A DNA stretch of 64,000 bases. Origin: Amoebidium appalachense. Taxonomy: Eukaryota > Ichthyosporea. This document shows positions 23,277 to 50,054 of the stretch, piece after piece. The number at the start of each line of letters is the position of its first letter. Position 1 is the first letter of the stretch. The translations under genes were made by a program, and so were the position numbers. The stretch covers positions 6,820,001 to 6,884,000 of the forward strand of contig CAVNZM010000005.1 in NCBI GenBank assembly GCA_963693365.1. Direction: 5' to 3'. The notes beneath the pieces were generated by a model. The model was not told where the DNA came from. It worked only from the letters and a program-made list of their open reading frames with translations, and did no database searches.

Positions 23277-23798
23277 TTAATTTCCGGCAGCGGCCCGCGG
23301 TGCGCCAATCCGATCCAACCACGCACGATAAGAAGCCGCCACCTCCTGGGACGCAGTCACATGGCGGGGGAATCCGTCCGCCCGCTCGAAAAATGCCACC
23401 TGTTTCTGCAACCGCCCGCGAAGCATGTCCATAGCGGTTTTGCCGGCGTCCATAAATTTCTGTTGCCGAATGTTACAGAGCGCATCAGGCTGAAAAGCCG
23501 CCGAGTCCAGAATTTCGAGGTGCAGAAGGTTGCGCAGCTGAGTGCACAGCTCAGCCTCGTAGTCCTCCTCAACATGAAGCTCAAGCACACGGCCGCCGAT
23601 GAAGGAATAATTGCGAATTTTGCTGGTGCGCACACGAATTGCCCGAAAATCTTGCTTGATCTGCGAGATGGGGCCGCGAGCAAGGGTGACGTAGACGGGT
23701 TTGAAAACGGGAGAGTGAGCACGGGCTTGGTCCTGACGTGGCATGGGGTTGACAGGACGGGGACGGCACCGTTCACGAAGGCGCTTGACAGCGGCCAC
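23277..23798 (-). pseudogene. LINE ORF1-like retroelement fragment
   Basis: A 173-residue minus-strand frame, open a little further upstream to about 23830. The core reads V-Y-V-T-L-A-R-G-P-I-S-Q-I-K, then R-T-S-K-I-R-N-Y-S-F-I-G and V-L-E-L, a strand-helix-strand pattern that I associate with the nucleic-acid-binding ORF1-type proteins of LINE-like elements in early-branching eukaryotes; this is from family resemblance, not a search. The same pattern occurs in the broken frame at 49140-50054. No adjoining endonuclease or polymerase is present in the right order, so this is a fragment. Confidence 0.45.
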
Positions 23799-23832
23799 AA
23801 AGCTGTTAACAGCCTCAGGCTTGCCCTTGACC

Positions 23833-23930
23833 GAGAAAATCAGTTAGTTGGGTTCCCCGTTTTTTTTTCTTTTTTTTTTTTTTTTTTTTTTCGGGCTCCC
23901 CTGGGACACTCGGTATCAGCTGGTTGTGTG
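23833..23930 (-). repeat. Dispersed short repeat, copy 1
   Basis: Read on the minus strand: CA repeat, CCAGCTGATACCGAGTGT, GGGGAGC, an A run, CGGGGAACCC, AACTAACTGATTTTCTC. The same arrangement occurs on the plus strand at 51640-51752. It sits immediately upstream of the LINE ORF1-like fragment. Confidence 0.7.
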
Positions 23931-23941
23931 TGTGTGTGTGT

Positions 23942-24013
<72 letters not shown>

Positions 24014-24190
24014 TAGAATTTTGTAATGATGTGTTTCTCAAGCCAATCAATACATCTAATAAACAGGTCGTAGTTTCGCGTGCTTAGTATAAAATTAAGG
24101 ATTAATGTTGTAATTTATAGGTAGGCTATCGTTCTGGGTGTCTGTTGTGAATGTGACGTGTGTGTGTTGCGGTTTTATGTGGTCTATCAA

Positions 24191-24946
24191 TTAAAAACTA
24201 CATTTGGCGATACATGACCGTTTACACTGGTGTGTGTGTGTGTTGTTTGGGCATGCAAACGATGCCTCCTTATACTTATTAGATTTCCACTGTATAGCAC
24301 GTGTACAGTAAAAGCGTGGTATGTGATCAATAATACCATCAGCTAGAGAAAGACCAATTCTACAGGAAGGTAATATGTATTTAGGTGTTACACATTTGCG
24401 AGTGCCATATTTGGCAATATGGTTAAGGCGGTCATTATATATAAAACGAGACACAAGGCTTAGTTTTTCAAGGTGTATGCTTTCATCGGGTCTGGTGTCG
24501 TGTGGTATCTTTTTCCATTTGTTATATTGCGTAATTATCTTGTGATTGTGTACATGTCTAATAAGTAAGTGGCAGTCCAAAAGTCACACGCACACTTTTG
24601 CGGGGTTTATTTGTATTTGTGCCCGGGGGAAAAGGAGAGAGAGAGGAAGGAAAGAGGGGAGAGGTGAGGAGGGGACAGGTCGGATACAGAAGAGAGGGTG
24701 GGAGGGCAAATACTTCTTTAAGCGGCTTATGTGCTTATTGAATTTCAAAGCGAGATGGGATACTCTAGCAGCTATTGGGACCAGACCATATATCGAGAGC
24801 GTTACAGGCCCAGGTTTACAACAGTTGTTAGATAGAAAGGAGGCAACTTCTGCTTCAAGGAAATTTGCCAAGGATTTAAGCGCTCTAGTTCTCTCTTTCT
24901 TGATCCAAGCGGCGAGAAGGGGTAAACCATATTCATGCCCATGCAA
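24191..24946 (-). pseudogene. Decayed C-terminal part of a LINE-type reverse transcriptase
   Basis: Two adjacent minus-strand frames (24584-24946 and 24191-24580). The first reads Y-G-L-P-L-L-A-A-W-I, a helix with L-A-N-F-L, then Y-G-L-V-P-I-A-A-R-V-S-H-L-A-L-K-F and H-P-L-F. This matches the general C-terminal 'thumb' pattern of LINE polymerases (GLxPL...LALxY...HPL). The second frame is consistent with further C-terminal sequence. Catalytic motifs are absent from the window, so this is a 5'-truncated or broken copy. The assignment is from pattern recognition only. Confidence 0.35.
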
Positions 24947-25055
24947 AAGTCACGCTCGCACAATATATGCACGCAAGGGAATCGAGGTAGGGTTGGCTTT
25001 AATGTGGAGTGGGCTCCCGATTTGCTATCTGTGCGAAGATGGTGTACTATGGTAA

Positions 25056-25300
25056 GTGGGGGGGGGGCGGGGGGGGGTTCTCTCTTTTTTTGGGGGGGGG
25101 GTGGGGGGTGGGGGGTGGGGGGGTGGGGGGGGGGGGGGGGGGGATTCATTGTAATGCATTTGTGATATAAGGGATTGATGAAGTGGACGTGATGTTGGAA
25201 CCCCGGGTAGTTTATGTGCTGCACTAAGTGTGTATCTTTTTTTTTTTTTTTTTTTTTTTTTGGGGGGGGGGGGGGGGTTTGATGAAGGGGATGTAATTTT
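25056..25300. repeat. Poly-G and poly-T block
   Basis: G-rich tracts at 25059-25143 and 25262-25277 and a T run at 25239-25261. No coding capacity is visible. Confidence 0.8.
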
Positions 25301-25403
25301 GGGACCCCGTTTTCCTTCAAACTAAGTTTGTGTCTGTTTTGTGTGTGTGTGCGTCCGTGCGTGCCTTGTGCGCGCGTGTGCATGCTGCGTGCATGCATGT
25401 GTA

Positions 25404-25641
<238 letters not shown>

Positions 25642-25654
25642 CTTTCTTGTACAC

Positions 25655-25900
25655 GCTGTAGAGAAACCATGCCCACGCGGTACTTTCAGAGCTGGAACCC
25701 CGGCCTTACTACTTTGTACGTGGCACGTGGTGGAGAAACAATGCCGACGGTACTATGTACATGTGGTGGAGAAACAATGCCCACACAGTGCTATCAGAGA
25801 TGGAACCCCACTCTGCAATTATGGCCTCAGCAATATCAACAAATTTTATGTACACGTGGTGGAGAAACAATGCCCACACGGTACTACCAGAGTTGTAACA
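25655..25900 (+). repeat. Degenerate repeat with core GTGGAGAAACAATGCC
   Basis: Four copies of a block reading (GT)GTGGAGAAACAATGCCCACACGGTACTA with variable continuation (CAGAGNTGGAACCCC) occur at about 25659, 25730, 25765 and 25860. The spacing is irregular (about 35-95 bp), so it is a set of partial copies, not a clean tandem array. Confidence 0.7.
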
Positions 25901-26181
25901 CCGACTCTGCAATTTTTTTGGGTCATGTGTCTAAAAGCATATGGCCACCCATCTGCAAAGAAGTTCTTTCTGATTGGGTGGGACGCGTGTTTATTTAACC
26001 CCCCCCCCCCCCCCCCCCCCCCTTCCCCCCCCCCCCTACTCCCCCCCCCCCCCCCACCCCACACCTCTCTTCCTGTCCCAAACGCCCAAAGACTTTCCCC
26101 GCACACGTACCTCCTAGTTTCTCGCAACAGGAACCGTGACACATACACACACACAAACACACACACACACACACAAACACG

Positions 26182-26229
<48 letters not shown>

Positions 26230-26365
26230 GCACACTGTAATACACACAGAAACACACACACGCACACACGTGTACACACATGAGCACATGCACACACACG
26301 ACGTGGATCACAAACACACACACTCTTCAACATTCGTTTTCTCATAACAGTTTTGGATTGTACCT

Positions 26366-26675
26366 GCGCGAGGGGCATGAGCCACCGGCCCCATCCAGCA
26401 GACGGGAGCCCCGCATTCGCCTGCCAGTATCTTAGTGTTTTTGTGCCGGGCCCACTCGAGAGTTCTGCGCCGAGCAAGCCTGTGAGCCTCCGTGCACGCA
26501 CTGAGGTGTGCGAGTATTTGTCTGCTGCTGCTGCTACTGTGCTAGTGACTGGATGCGTGTATCCAGTGCACACACGTAATTTTTGTCTTACCTTGGCAGA
26601 CTTGTGGACTACTCTTCCTAAACTGCTTCGAAGGACCCCATAAACGCATTCAACAAATGTTACTGTTTTTTGCAA
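26366..26675 (-). CDS. Possible exon, unknown product
   Basis: A minus-strand open stretch of about 100 codons, non-repetitive in composition (VVHKSAKVRQKL, SVRARRLTGLLGAEL, WGRWLMPLAQ), followed by a good donor (GCGCAG before GTACAA, about 26365). A second donor-like AAG-GTAAGA occurs inside it. I do not recognise the sequence and find no partner exon, so gene status is uncertain. Confidence 0.22.
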
Positions 26676-27939
26676 TGTGAATGTGATGAGAGTAGACCTC
26701 GAAAAAATGTCAATGTAAAAAGCCTAACTATTAGGAACCAAATTCCCATAAGTACACTTCCTAAATAAATGAGCAGTTTAGGATTATAAAGAAACATAAA
26801 TATATGTATAATAAATCTATATGTTGTATAAGCTATTTCCGATCCTAGGAAAAATTTCAAAAATACCAGTTCAAGAGAGTGTAAGGAGGCTTAAGCACCG
26901 TTGCTTTAACTTGCTTATTAATGCTTAACCGGAATCAGCCAATCAAATGCTACTTTGGAGAAGATCGACATTCGACACTGCTGGGCGGCATACCACAGCA
27001 CAGCGCAAAACTAGCCGAAATTTAGTTTTAGCTTGGATAATCTGCCAACAAATCCGCGGATGGACAGGTTACTGTAGTAGTTAACTGATCATGAAAAGGT
27101 CTGTAACCTACCAGAAAATTAGGGTTAATATTGCAATTTTGAACGCAGGAAAATCCATGTTTCCCCCCTTTATTTGTTTAATCTCACATGGCCATGACCG
27201 GATATTATGGATAATACACAATCCTTTGCTGATAAAGATAAAAAAGATGTAAACAGCAGATTGGCAGATTCACGATAGATATGCATTAGAACACTCCGAC
27301 CGAGAGGAATGCGAGATCGATATCATGAGCAATTTTAGGTGGGGTTCGAACATATCACTTTTCTTTACTGATGTTATATTCAGCAGTACAAACCAAACTG
27401 TTTTATAGCACAACATGAATAGCCACTAAAAATATAAGCTGTTTCTTACAACTCACAACCAACCCTAAATATCCTACTTTCAACCTCATGCTTAGTTACA
27501 TTGCAAATGAACCTCCTAACCTTCGGGACCTGTTCCAGACTCCAGATTTCTAGCCCTGTCGGCTCATAAGCTCCCTGGCAGTCTAGTTTTCGTTTTGTGG
27601 CCAAGTCCCTTTGTTTTTCTTCTATCGTCTGAAACTTTAGCAAACTTCCGAACTCTTGTTCAATTACTTGCATGCAGAATTAGGGAGCTTACAAGCTTCG
27701 TTCCTGGTTAACAAAACCTTCTCGTTGTTTGAATTTTCAGAGGCTCGTTCAACTCAAGGATTTTGTTGTGTTGTTATACAAAATCACATCCATCAAGGTT
27801 AGACAGGTGTACTTGCATGATTCGCAGATCACCGTTCTATCATATCTACACACTAATCTTGGGTGTTGTTACCCCAAAACTCAGGCTGTGTCTCACACGC
27901 GCACACTCTCCTTCCAAACATGTTTACGCCACAGGCACG
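26676..27939. other. AT-rich intergenic region upstream of the receptor gene
   Basis: Low-complexity AT-rich DNA with short frames, the longest non-repetitive one being 27446-27673 minus (75 codons, FGSLLKFQTIEEKQRDL), which I do not recognise. A CCAATCA word lies near 26940. The receptor promoter and 5' UTR should lie toward the right end, but no TATA box stands out. Confidence 0.5.
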
Positions 27940-44406
<16,467 letters not shown>

Positions 44407-44654
44407 TACTGATGGTACCCAGCGAGTGTGTGAAATTTTGCCATGCTGGAGTTGGGTTTTGTATTACTATGATTAGTTGGTTATAACTAATATTAGTGTA
44501 CAGTTTTCTTGAGTTAGTTTGCTTAGCCATTATGAGTGGACAAGCACTGATTTCTTATGTGAGATGTGTGAAAAGTAGATACACGTCCCTGTAACCAAAC
44601 ACAGAATACATGCACTTCGTGGCAAACATATTGGCTCTCACACGCACAAACACA

Positions 44655-44708
<54 letters not shown>

Positions 44709-44845
44709 CGTACACACACACTGACACCTGCCGGGCGAATACGCACAGACGCAAGGCACGGTAAGGCACACACTGTCGAACCACTAGACACAGACCCACA
44801 CACAAACACAGGCACCTGTACACACACACCACACACATGCGCACG

Positions 44846-44895
<50 letters not shown>

Positions 44896-45689
44896 GAGTG
44901 ACACACGCACAACTATGTGATTCAATTAACGAGTTTGCCAAATCTGACTAAGTTAAAGATATAGAACACTGTTGAAATCATGAACAAGCCTATGCATCTC
45001 TAGTAAAATGTTGTGGTTCAGTGGGATTATATCTTTCAGTGTATGATCTTGATCTGACGACCAAAAATAATTCACAAATTAATACGTACGTTTTAACTAT
45101 TCAACACACACGGTGCAGCAGGTGCCCAGTTGTCAGCTGCAGTACCGTTTCCCTCATGCGCCCCCAAAGCCATCCCTGCCTTTTTTTTTTTCCTGCCCTT
45201 CGGTAATTATCGGAACGGCTTTGCTAACATGTACACCTCGCGGCTGAGCCTCTTCCATTTATATTGGCTGCTAGCCGGCTTTTGGTCTAAAGCTCTTCAG
45301 CATTAACTGTGCAATTGTTCACTCGCGTTCGACCCGCGAATTCGAAGTCCCCGGCAGCCAATCCCCCCCCCCCCCCCCCCCCCCCTCCCCCGGCCCCACA
45401 ATAAAAAAATTTGCAAATGGTGGGCCTCTCGGTCCCCAAGCCCCATCCATTGTCGATGGCCTGTACGTATACCGTACAATACGTGGGCATGCAGAGTGGT
45501 CGACATGTACGTATACAGCACTTTGCCCCCCCCCCGCCTCTCCAAAAAAAAAAAAAGACCCATTATAGATCAAATTCTAGCTCCCTTTGCCTGAGCCCCA
45601 ACGTTATCAACTTCACATTTAGTTGAGATTCCGATACCTCGCGAGATATATCCGTCTATTCTGACGCATATGAGGCTCAGCTTCAAAGC
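44407..45689. other. Intergenic region between the receptor gene and the viral-like island
   Basis: The 3' flank of the receptor is followed by CA repeats at 44656-44705 and 44840-44896, then ordinary AT-rich DNA to 45689 with a poly-C at 45363-45385. No gene is visible. Confidence 0.55.
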
Positions 45690-46401
45690 CGTCATGTACA
45701 TGTCATTGATCGTGCTCACCACACATGCACATGTACACGGTCGTTTTGGACGTTTTGCAGTGGCATCTCACGCCCGGTGCAGGCCCAAGAAGGAGACGGC
45801 CCCACCCCCCTCCTATGCCAACATTGCCATTGGCACGTACGTCACGGCACATGCCCGGCTGCACCTCTACGGGGCCCTCCGGTCCCTGTCCCCCCAGCAG
45901 GTGGTGTACATGGACACCGACTCCATCGTGTACCACTACGACAGCAGGGTGCCCCACCTCCGCCACAACATCGACTCCACCAACGGCGACCTGCTGGGCA
46001 ACTGGAAGAACGAGACCACCACCCCCATCGTCGAGTTCGTGGGGGTGGCCCCCAAGACGTATGCCTACCGCACCCAGGACGGCAAGACCGACGTCAAGGT
46101 CAAGGGCATCACCCTCTCCCGCCGTGCAGCCGACACCGTCAACATGCCCAACCTCTGTAGGCTGGTGCACGGCGAGCTGCCGAGTGTGAGCGTCACCAAC
46201 CACCGGCTGCTCCGTGAACCCGTGCCCGGGGTCCCCCACAACTACCACCTGGCCAGCAAGGACCAGCGCAAGACACAGTCGGGTGCCTTCGACAAGAGGG
46301 GGGTGTTTGAGGCGGCAGGCGGTAGTGTACGCAGCTACCCCATTGGGTGGGCTGCACCGGAGGGCACTGTGGCTGCAGTTTTGATTAGGGGAGAGGGTTA
46401 G
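45690..46401 (+). pseudogene. C-terminal part of a protein-primed family B DNA polymerase (Maverick/adintovirus-like)
   Basis: The frame 45670-46401 contains, in order, I-A-x-x-T-Y-V-T-A-H-A-R-L-H-L-Y-G (motif B region), V-Y-M-D-T-D-S-I-V-Y (motif C, with the two metal-binding Asp), G-N-W-K-N-E, E-F-V-G-V-A-P-K-T-Y-A-Y and V-K-V-K-G-I. This order is typical of DNA_pol_B_2 polymerases of Mavericks/Polintons, adintoviruses and linear plasmids. The exonuclease domain and motif A are absent upstream, so only the C-terminal third or less remains. The first 30 or so residues do not belong to the family. GC-rich codon use (many C-ending codons) differs from the AT-rich flank. Confidence 0.8.
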
Positions 46402-46472
46402 TTAGAGCATGCGGACCATACGTAGTCTAAGCACCTGAAGTTACATTAGAGTAAATTTGAAAATTATATGAG

Positions 46473-46766
46473 GTGTCTGTTAACTTAGCTTTGAAAGATA
46501 GAAAAATGGGGTACCATGTGCACGGGCAGGGGGGTCAGAAGAAGAACTTAAAGAAAAAGAGTGTGTTTTTAGGTATACACCATGTGCACCGTGTGCACGA
46601 GGGGCAACAGCCATTAAAATCAGGACTTAATGCAAACACAAACACAAACGTGTCTTTCAGCAGACCACCACATGCAGGCACAGGTAGAAACAACACCAAC
46701 ACCACCACCGTACATGCATACAAGGGTGGGAGGCTTGCCAGAAAGAGCAGGCACCAAAACATATAA
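46473..46766 (+). CDS. Small hypothetical protein within the viral-like island
   Basis: A frame of 97 codons between the polymerase fragment and the VLTF3-like gene. It is basic and Asn/Thr-rich (GGQKKNLKKKSVFLGIHHVH), with no recognised domain. An internal Met at 46506 gives a shorter version. Support is position only; it may be a decayed viral gene or not coding. Confidence 0.25.
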   Translation: MSVNLALKDRKMGYHVHGQGGQKKNLKKKSVFLGIHHVHRVHEGQQPLKSGLNANTNTNVSFSRPPHAGTGRNNTNTTTVHAYKGGRLARKSRHQNI

Positions 46767-46864
46767 AAGGCGCACACACATGTACACAAACACTTCACTT
46801 TTTGCAACACCCGTAGACCACACACACACACACACACACACACACGTAAAAAATTAAAATTAAA

Positions 46865-47660
46865 ATGGACGAGGACACACTGCTAAGTATGGTGGCCGAC
46901 ACCACAGACCCTGAGAAGCTGCTAGACTTGTGCCCCTTCCTCTATGACATGTACTGCAACACCACCACCACACAACCAAAACCACAGCCACCGTGTGCAT
47001 GTTGGTGGGCATCCTGCAAGGAGAGGGAGACGTGCACGGGGGAACACGACGAATACGAGCACGACGGAGGGGACCAGGAGTACGTGTACGAGGAGGGGGG
47101 AGGAGGGGGGAGGGGGAGGAGGAGGAGGAGGACTGGGTGTACGACGGGAGGGGGTGGGAGGGGAGTGACGGTGAGGGGAGGAAGACGTACGAGGGATGCA
47201 CGGCCTTCTGGGACAGAAAGAGGTCTCAGCCGTACAGGCACATTAACCACTTCAAGCAGCTGCTGCAGTCGGTGCAAGGGCTGAATGCGTCTATGGGGGA
47301 CATGCAGGAGGGGGTGGTGGCAGCATTCAGGGGCGTGCAACACAGAGAGAGTGCAGACCAGGCAAGGAGGGTGTTGAGGCAGAACAAGCTCACACGGCAC
47401 TACGTGCACGTACCTTATATCATGAACAGACAGTGTACGGGCACCCCCTCCCTAGGTTCACGTGCGAGCAGTTGGAGTTGCTGACGGGCATGTTTAAGTT
47501 TTCCTTGTCGTGGCACCGCCGGTACAAGGACGAGGCAAGGAAGAACTTTGTGGGGTACCCCTTCCTACTGGTGAAAATGGTTAGGTTAGTGAGTGGCATG
47601 GACGCAGAGGTGGTGGCCAGGCTGGTGCCTGCCGTCAAAAGCACGGGGGCCCGGCGTTAG
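46865..47660 (+). pseudogene. VLTF3-like (poxvirus late transcription factor 3 family) gene, frameshifted
   Basis: VLTF3 proteins direct late viral gene transcription in large nucleocytoplasmic DNA viruses and relatives. The frame starting at 46865 has a short acidic N-terminus. Homology continues in a second frame (about 47120-47430) with Y-R-H-I-N-H-F-K and L-T-R-H-Y-V-H-V-P-Y-I, then in a third frame (about 47433-47660) with L-P-R-F-T-C-E-Q-L, R-K-N-F-V-G-Y-P-F-L-L-V-K-M and a terminal L-V-P-A-V-K-S. These correspond to the family pattern (RINHFKE..., KYYEHIP..., RxNFLSYxYxLxKF..., LLKS). The two frame changes, one in a G-rich run near 47100 and one near 47430, indicate a broken copy. It lies 0.46 kb downstream of the polymerase fragment in the same orientation. 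Confidence 0.7.
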
Positions 47661-47790
47661 TAGTAAACTAACGCCGCGCCCCCGTGGCCCCCCGGTAAAC
47701 TAACGCCGGGCCCCCGTGGCCCCCTGGTAAACTAACGCCGGGCCCCCGTGGCCCCCCGGTAAACTAACGCCGGGCCCCCGTGCCCCCGGG
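47640..47790 (+). repeat. GC-rich hairpin followed by tandem 31-32-bp repeats
   Basis: The stop codon of the VLTF3-like frame lies in CACGGGGGCCCGGCGTTAG, which is nearly perfectly complementary to the CTAACGCCGCGCCCCCGTG at 47668-47686, giving a 19-bp stem with a short TAGTAAA loop. Three further copies of TAAACTAACGCCGGGCCCCC with a GTGGCCCCC(T/C)GG linker follow to 47785. The array could fold into alternative stem-loops and may act as a terminator or element end. Confidence 0.8.
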
Positions 47791-49139
47791 CTTGTGCCCC
47801 GGACCACCCGCTCTTCCGGCTACACGCATCCCCGCCGGATTCGCCCCTGTACCTCTTCCCTTCCCCATCGTCTCTGCCCATTGCCGAGCGCTATGTGGAA
47901 TGGCTGGCGACCCCCCGGAGGTACGGCTAGATCATAGTGTGAATATGAATAGTTTCAAGTCTATGGCTGATAGATATCTTTTTACTCTACGTGTTGAGTC
48001 CCTTCCGGTGTTAGGACCGCACAAACACCAACTACTAGTAGCCTATATGGCGGATACGGTTAGAGAGTCTCGTTCATACATAGATTCGTTTATTGTAATT
48101 GTGTGGTGTAAAAACGAAAGATGATTATGGCTTGGCGGTGTAATCGGTTTCTGTGTCTCCTGCTCGTATGTGTAATATGTGTGGGGGGCGGTTTACTCGC
48201 GGCTGCATATCTATCAATAAATGCAACCTGTTAGCTAATGTATTAGAACCGGAGGTTATTGGCGGTTTTATTCTCTTTTCTTCATCTCTTCCTCAATATA
48301 TCCGTTTTAAGATACTATCCTAGATCACCTTATTAATGCTGCACAGTATGATATTGTGATCCGGTGCCTTAACTTTCTGTCGGAGCTACCGATGCTAGCA
48401 TCTGCTTACCCATAATATGTAATAGGGGTGTCAGATCCTACGATGGCGCTCATTGTTGCCTAGCATGTACATATGTCACTGGCTGCATTTGATTGGCTGT
48501 GCTGGAAAACGCAGTAGGCCGTCGAATGTGGCTGGGCCTCCGGCAATGTCCACGCAATAAAAAGTGTGTAAACCCCCCTCCGTGGGTGGGGGGGCCCCCG
48601 GTCCCCGGGGCCCTTGGGCCTCCCTGGGTGGGGGGGCCCCCGGTCTCCGGGGCCCCCGGGCCTGGCGGCCCAATCTTCGGCCCGACCCGAAAAACCCTTA
48701 CACCAGTCCCCCCAAACTGTTCAACTAGGGGGAGCAGTCCAAAATTACGGGATTGGGACTTCTTGATTGGACAACCGCGATCGCATCGGCTTTTATTGGT
48801 AATAATAGTCGCACACATCGATTCAAATGTCGCTCTTTATTATCTGCTAATAAATAGTATCCTTCGCGCATCCACCCCTAAACCAGGCCATCCGTGGCCC
48901 TAAGGGCCGGGGAACACCCCCATCCATGTCATGGCACATGCCTATAATCGTTTCAGAACCTCTTTCAAAGTTCCATCTACACCCATCACACATGTGCGAC
49001 CATAAAACGTCCAGCAGATACACCTACCACAGATGCACAACCAGAAAAACATCGCCTTAGACTAAGCGCAACACCTATTTACAATACACTACCCATTCAG
49101 AATAACACCACACCACTCCGTAGAAACACAATAACAACC
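47791..49139. other. Intergenic region with GC-rich tandem repeat, right flank of the viral-like island
   Basis: An unrecognised frame (47780-48124 plus) overlaps the start. At 48573-48665 there are two tandem copies of a GC-rich block containing GTGGGTGGGGGGGCCCCCGG, again self-complementary. The rest is ordinary sequence with poly-CCA-rich DNA leading into the ORF1-like gene. Confidence 0.5.
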
Positions 49140-50054
49140 ATGCCGAAACTTTCGGTTGATACAGTACTGGCAGAACTTGCCCTCGTTAAGAAACAGCTAA
49201 ATGAGCTGTTACCACTCAAGAACATGATAGAAAAACTCCAAACAGAAAATACCCAACTCAAGCTCACCATTGATTCACTCACAGCCCAGCTAAACATTAG
49301 TGGATCGCAAAACCCCAAAACTCATGAGCAAACATCTCGCGACGGAGACATTTCCACCCCAACACAAAACAACACAGGACCGGAAGCACAGCTCCCGGCA
49401 GAGTTCCTAGAATATGCGAACTCTCGTAAAACACCCGAGCTCCGCCAAATTGCCAAGGAAACATATGCCAGCATTCTTGCAGGCAACGAGTACCGCCGCA
49501 ACTCCCCTCCCAAACCGCCGGCTAAGGGGAACACCCAAGCAAACGGTAACATCAACATCCCACCCAAATACGAGAGGGTGTATTTCAAAGTCAAGCACGG
49601 CAGACGCCCACACAGGGCCATGTGGTCCATCTTCAAGGCTCTCGGCTTCCGGTGCCTCGCATCCTTTGTCTGTCCTCATTGGATACGATGTGCTGGAAGT
49701 AGCAGTACGGGGCGACTATAACCGTGCGTTCATCCGTGACGCGACAAAGGGGGTGGAAGCTTCTTCACCCACCTCCCAAGCTACGACCCATGCGCGCCGG
49801 AAAACACAGAAAGCAGACAAAGAACGAAAGTGTCTGCTAAGAATGCGTGCGCCACACGTTGTCGTGTACGCATCAGCAAGGCAAAAGAGTTCCTCGCAAA
49901 GTTGGAAAACGATGCTACGAGCGTGATAGACACGGACAGAAGGAACCATGTTTCTGGTGAGAAACTGCTCGAGCGCAAACGCCGATGCGAGATGGAAATC
50001 GAGCTCTTCTGCGAACTGTTCGCGCTGGGGAAGGTCGTGCATACGACCCCGTAG
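49140..50054 (+). pseudogene. LINE ORF1-like gene with an N-terminal coiled coil, frameshifted
   Basis: The start at 49140 opens a Leu-rich coiled coil (A-E-L-A-L-V-K-K-Q-L-N-E-L-L, E-K-L-Q-T-E-N-T-Q-L-K), as in self-associating LINE ORF1 proteins, followed by a disordered Pro/Asn-rich linker and Y-E-R-V-Y-F-K-V-K-H-G-R. Near 49660 the homology moves to another frame, which continues with L-I-G-Y-D-V-L-E-V-A-V-R-G-D-Y, and from about 49830 to a third frame (A-K-E-F-L-A-K-L-E) ending at 50054. The pattern parallels the minus-strand fragment at 23277-23798. No ORF2 with endonuclease or polymerase motifs was found downstream. Confidence 0.45.

Noticed and set aside
45703-46248. Minus-strand frame of 181 codons opposite the DNA polymerase fragment
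   Set aside because: It is the mirror of a GC-rich gene with strong codon bias. The plus strand carries the YMDTDS polymerase signature.
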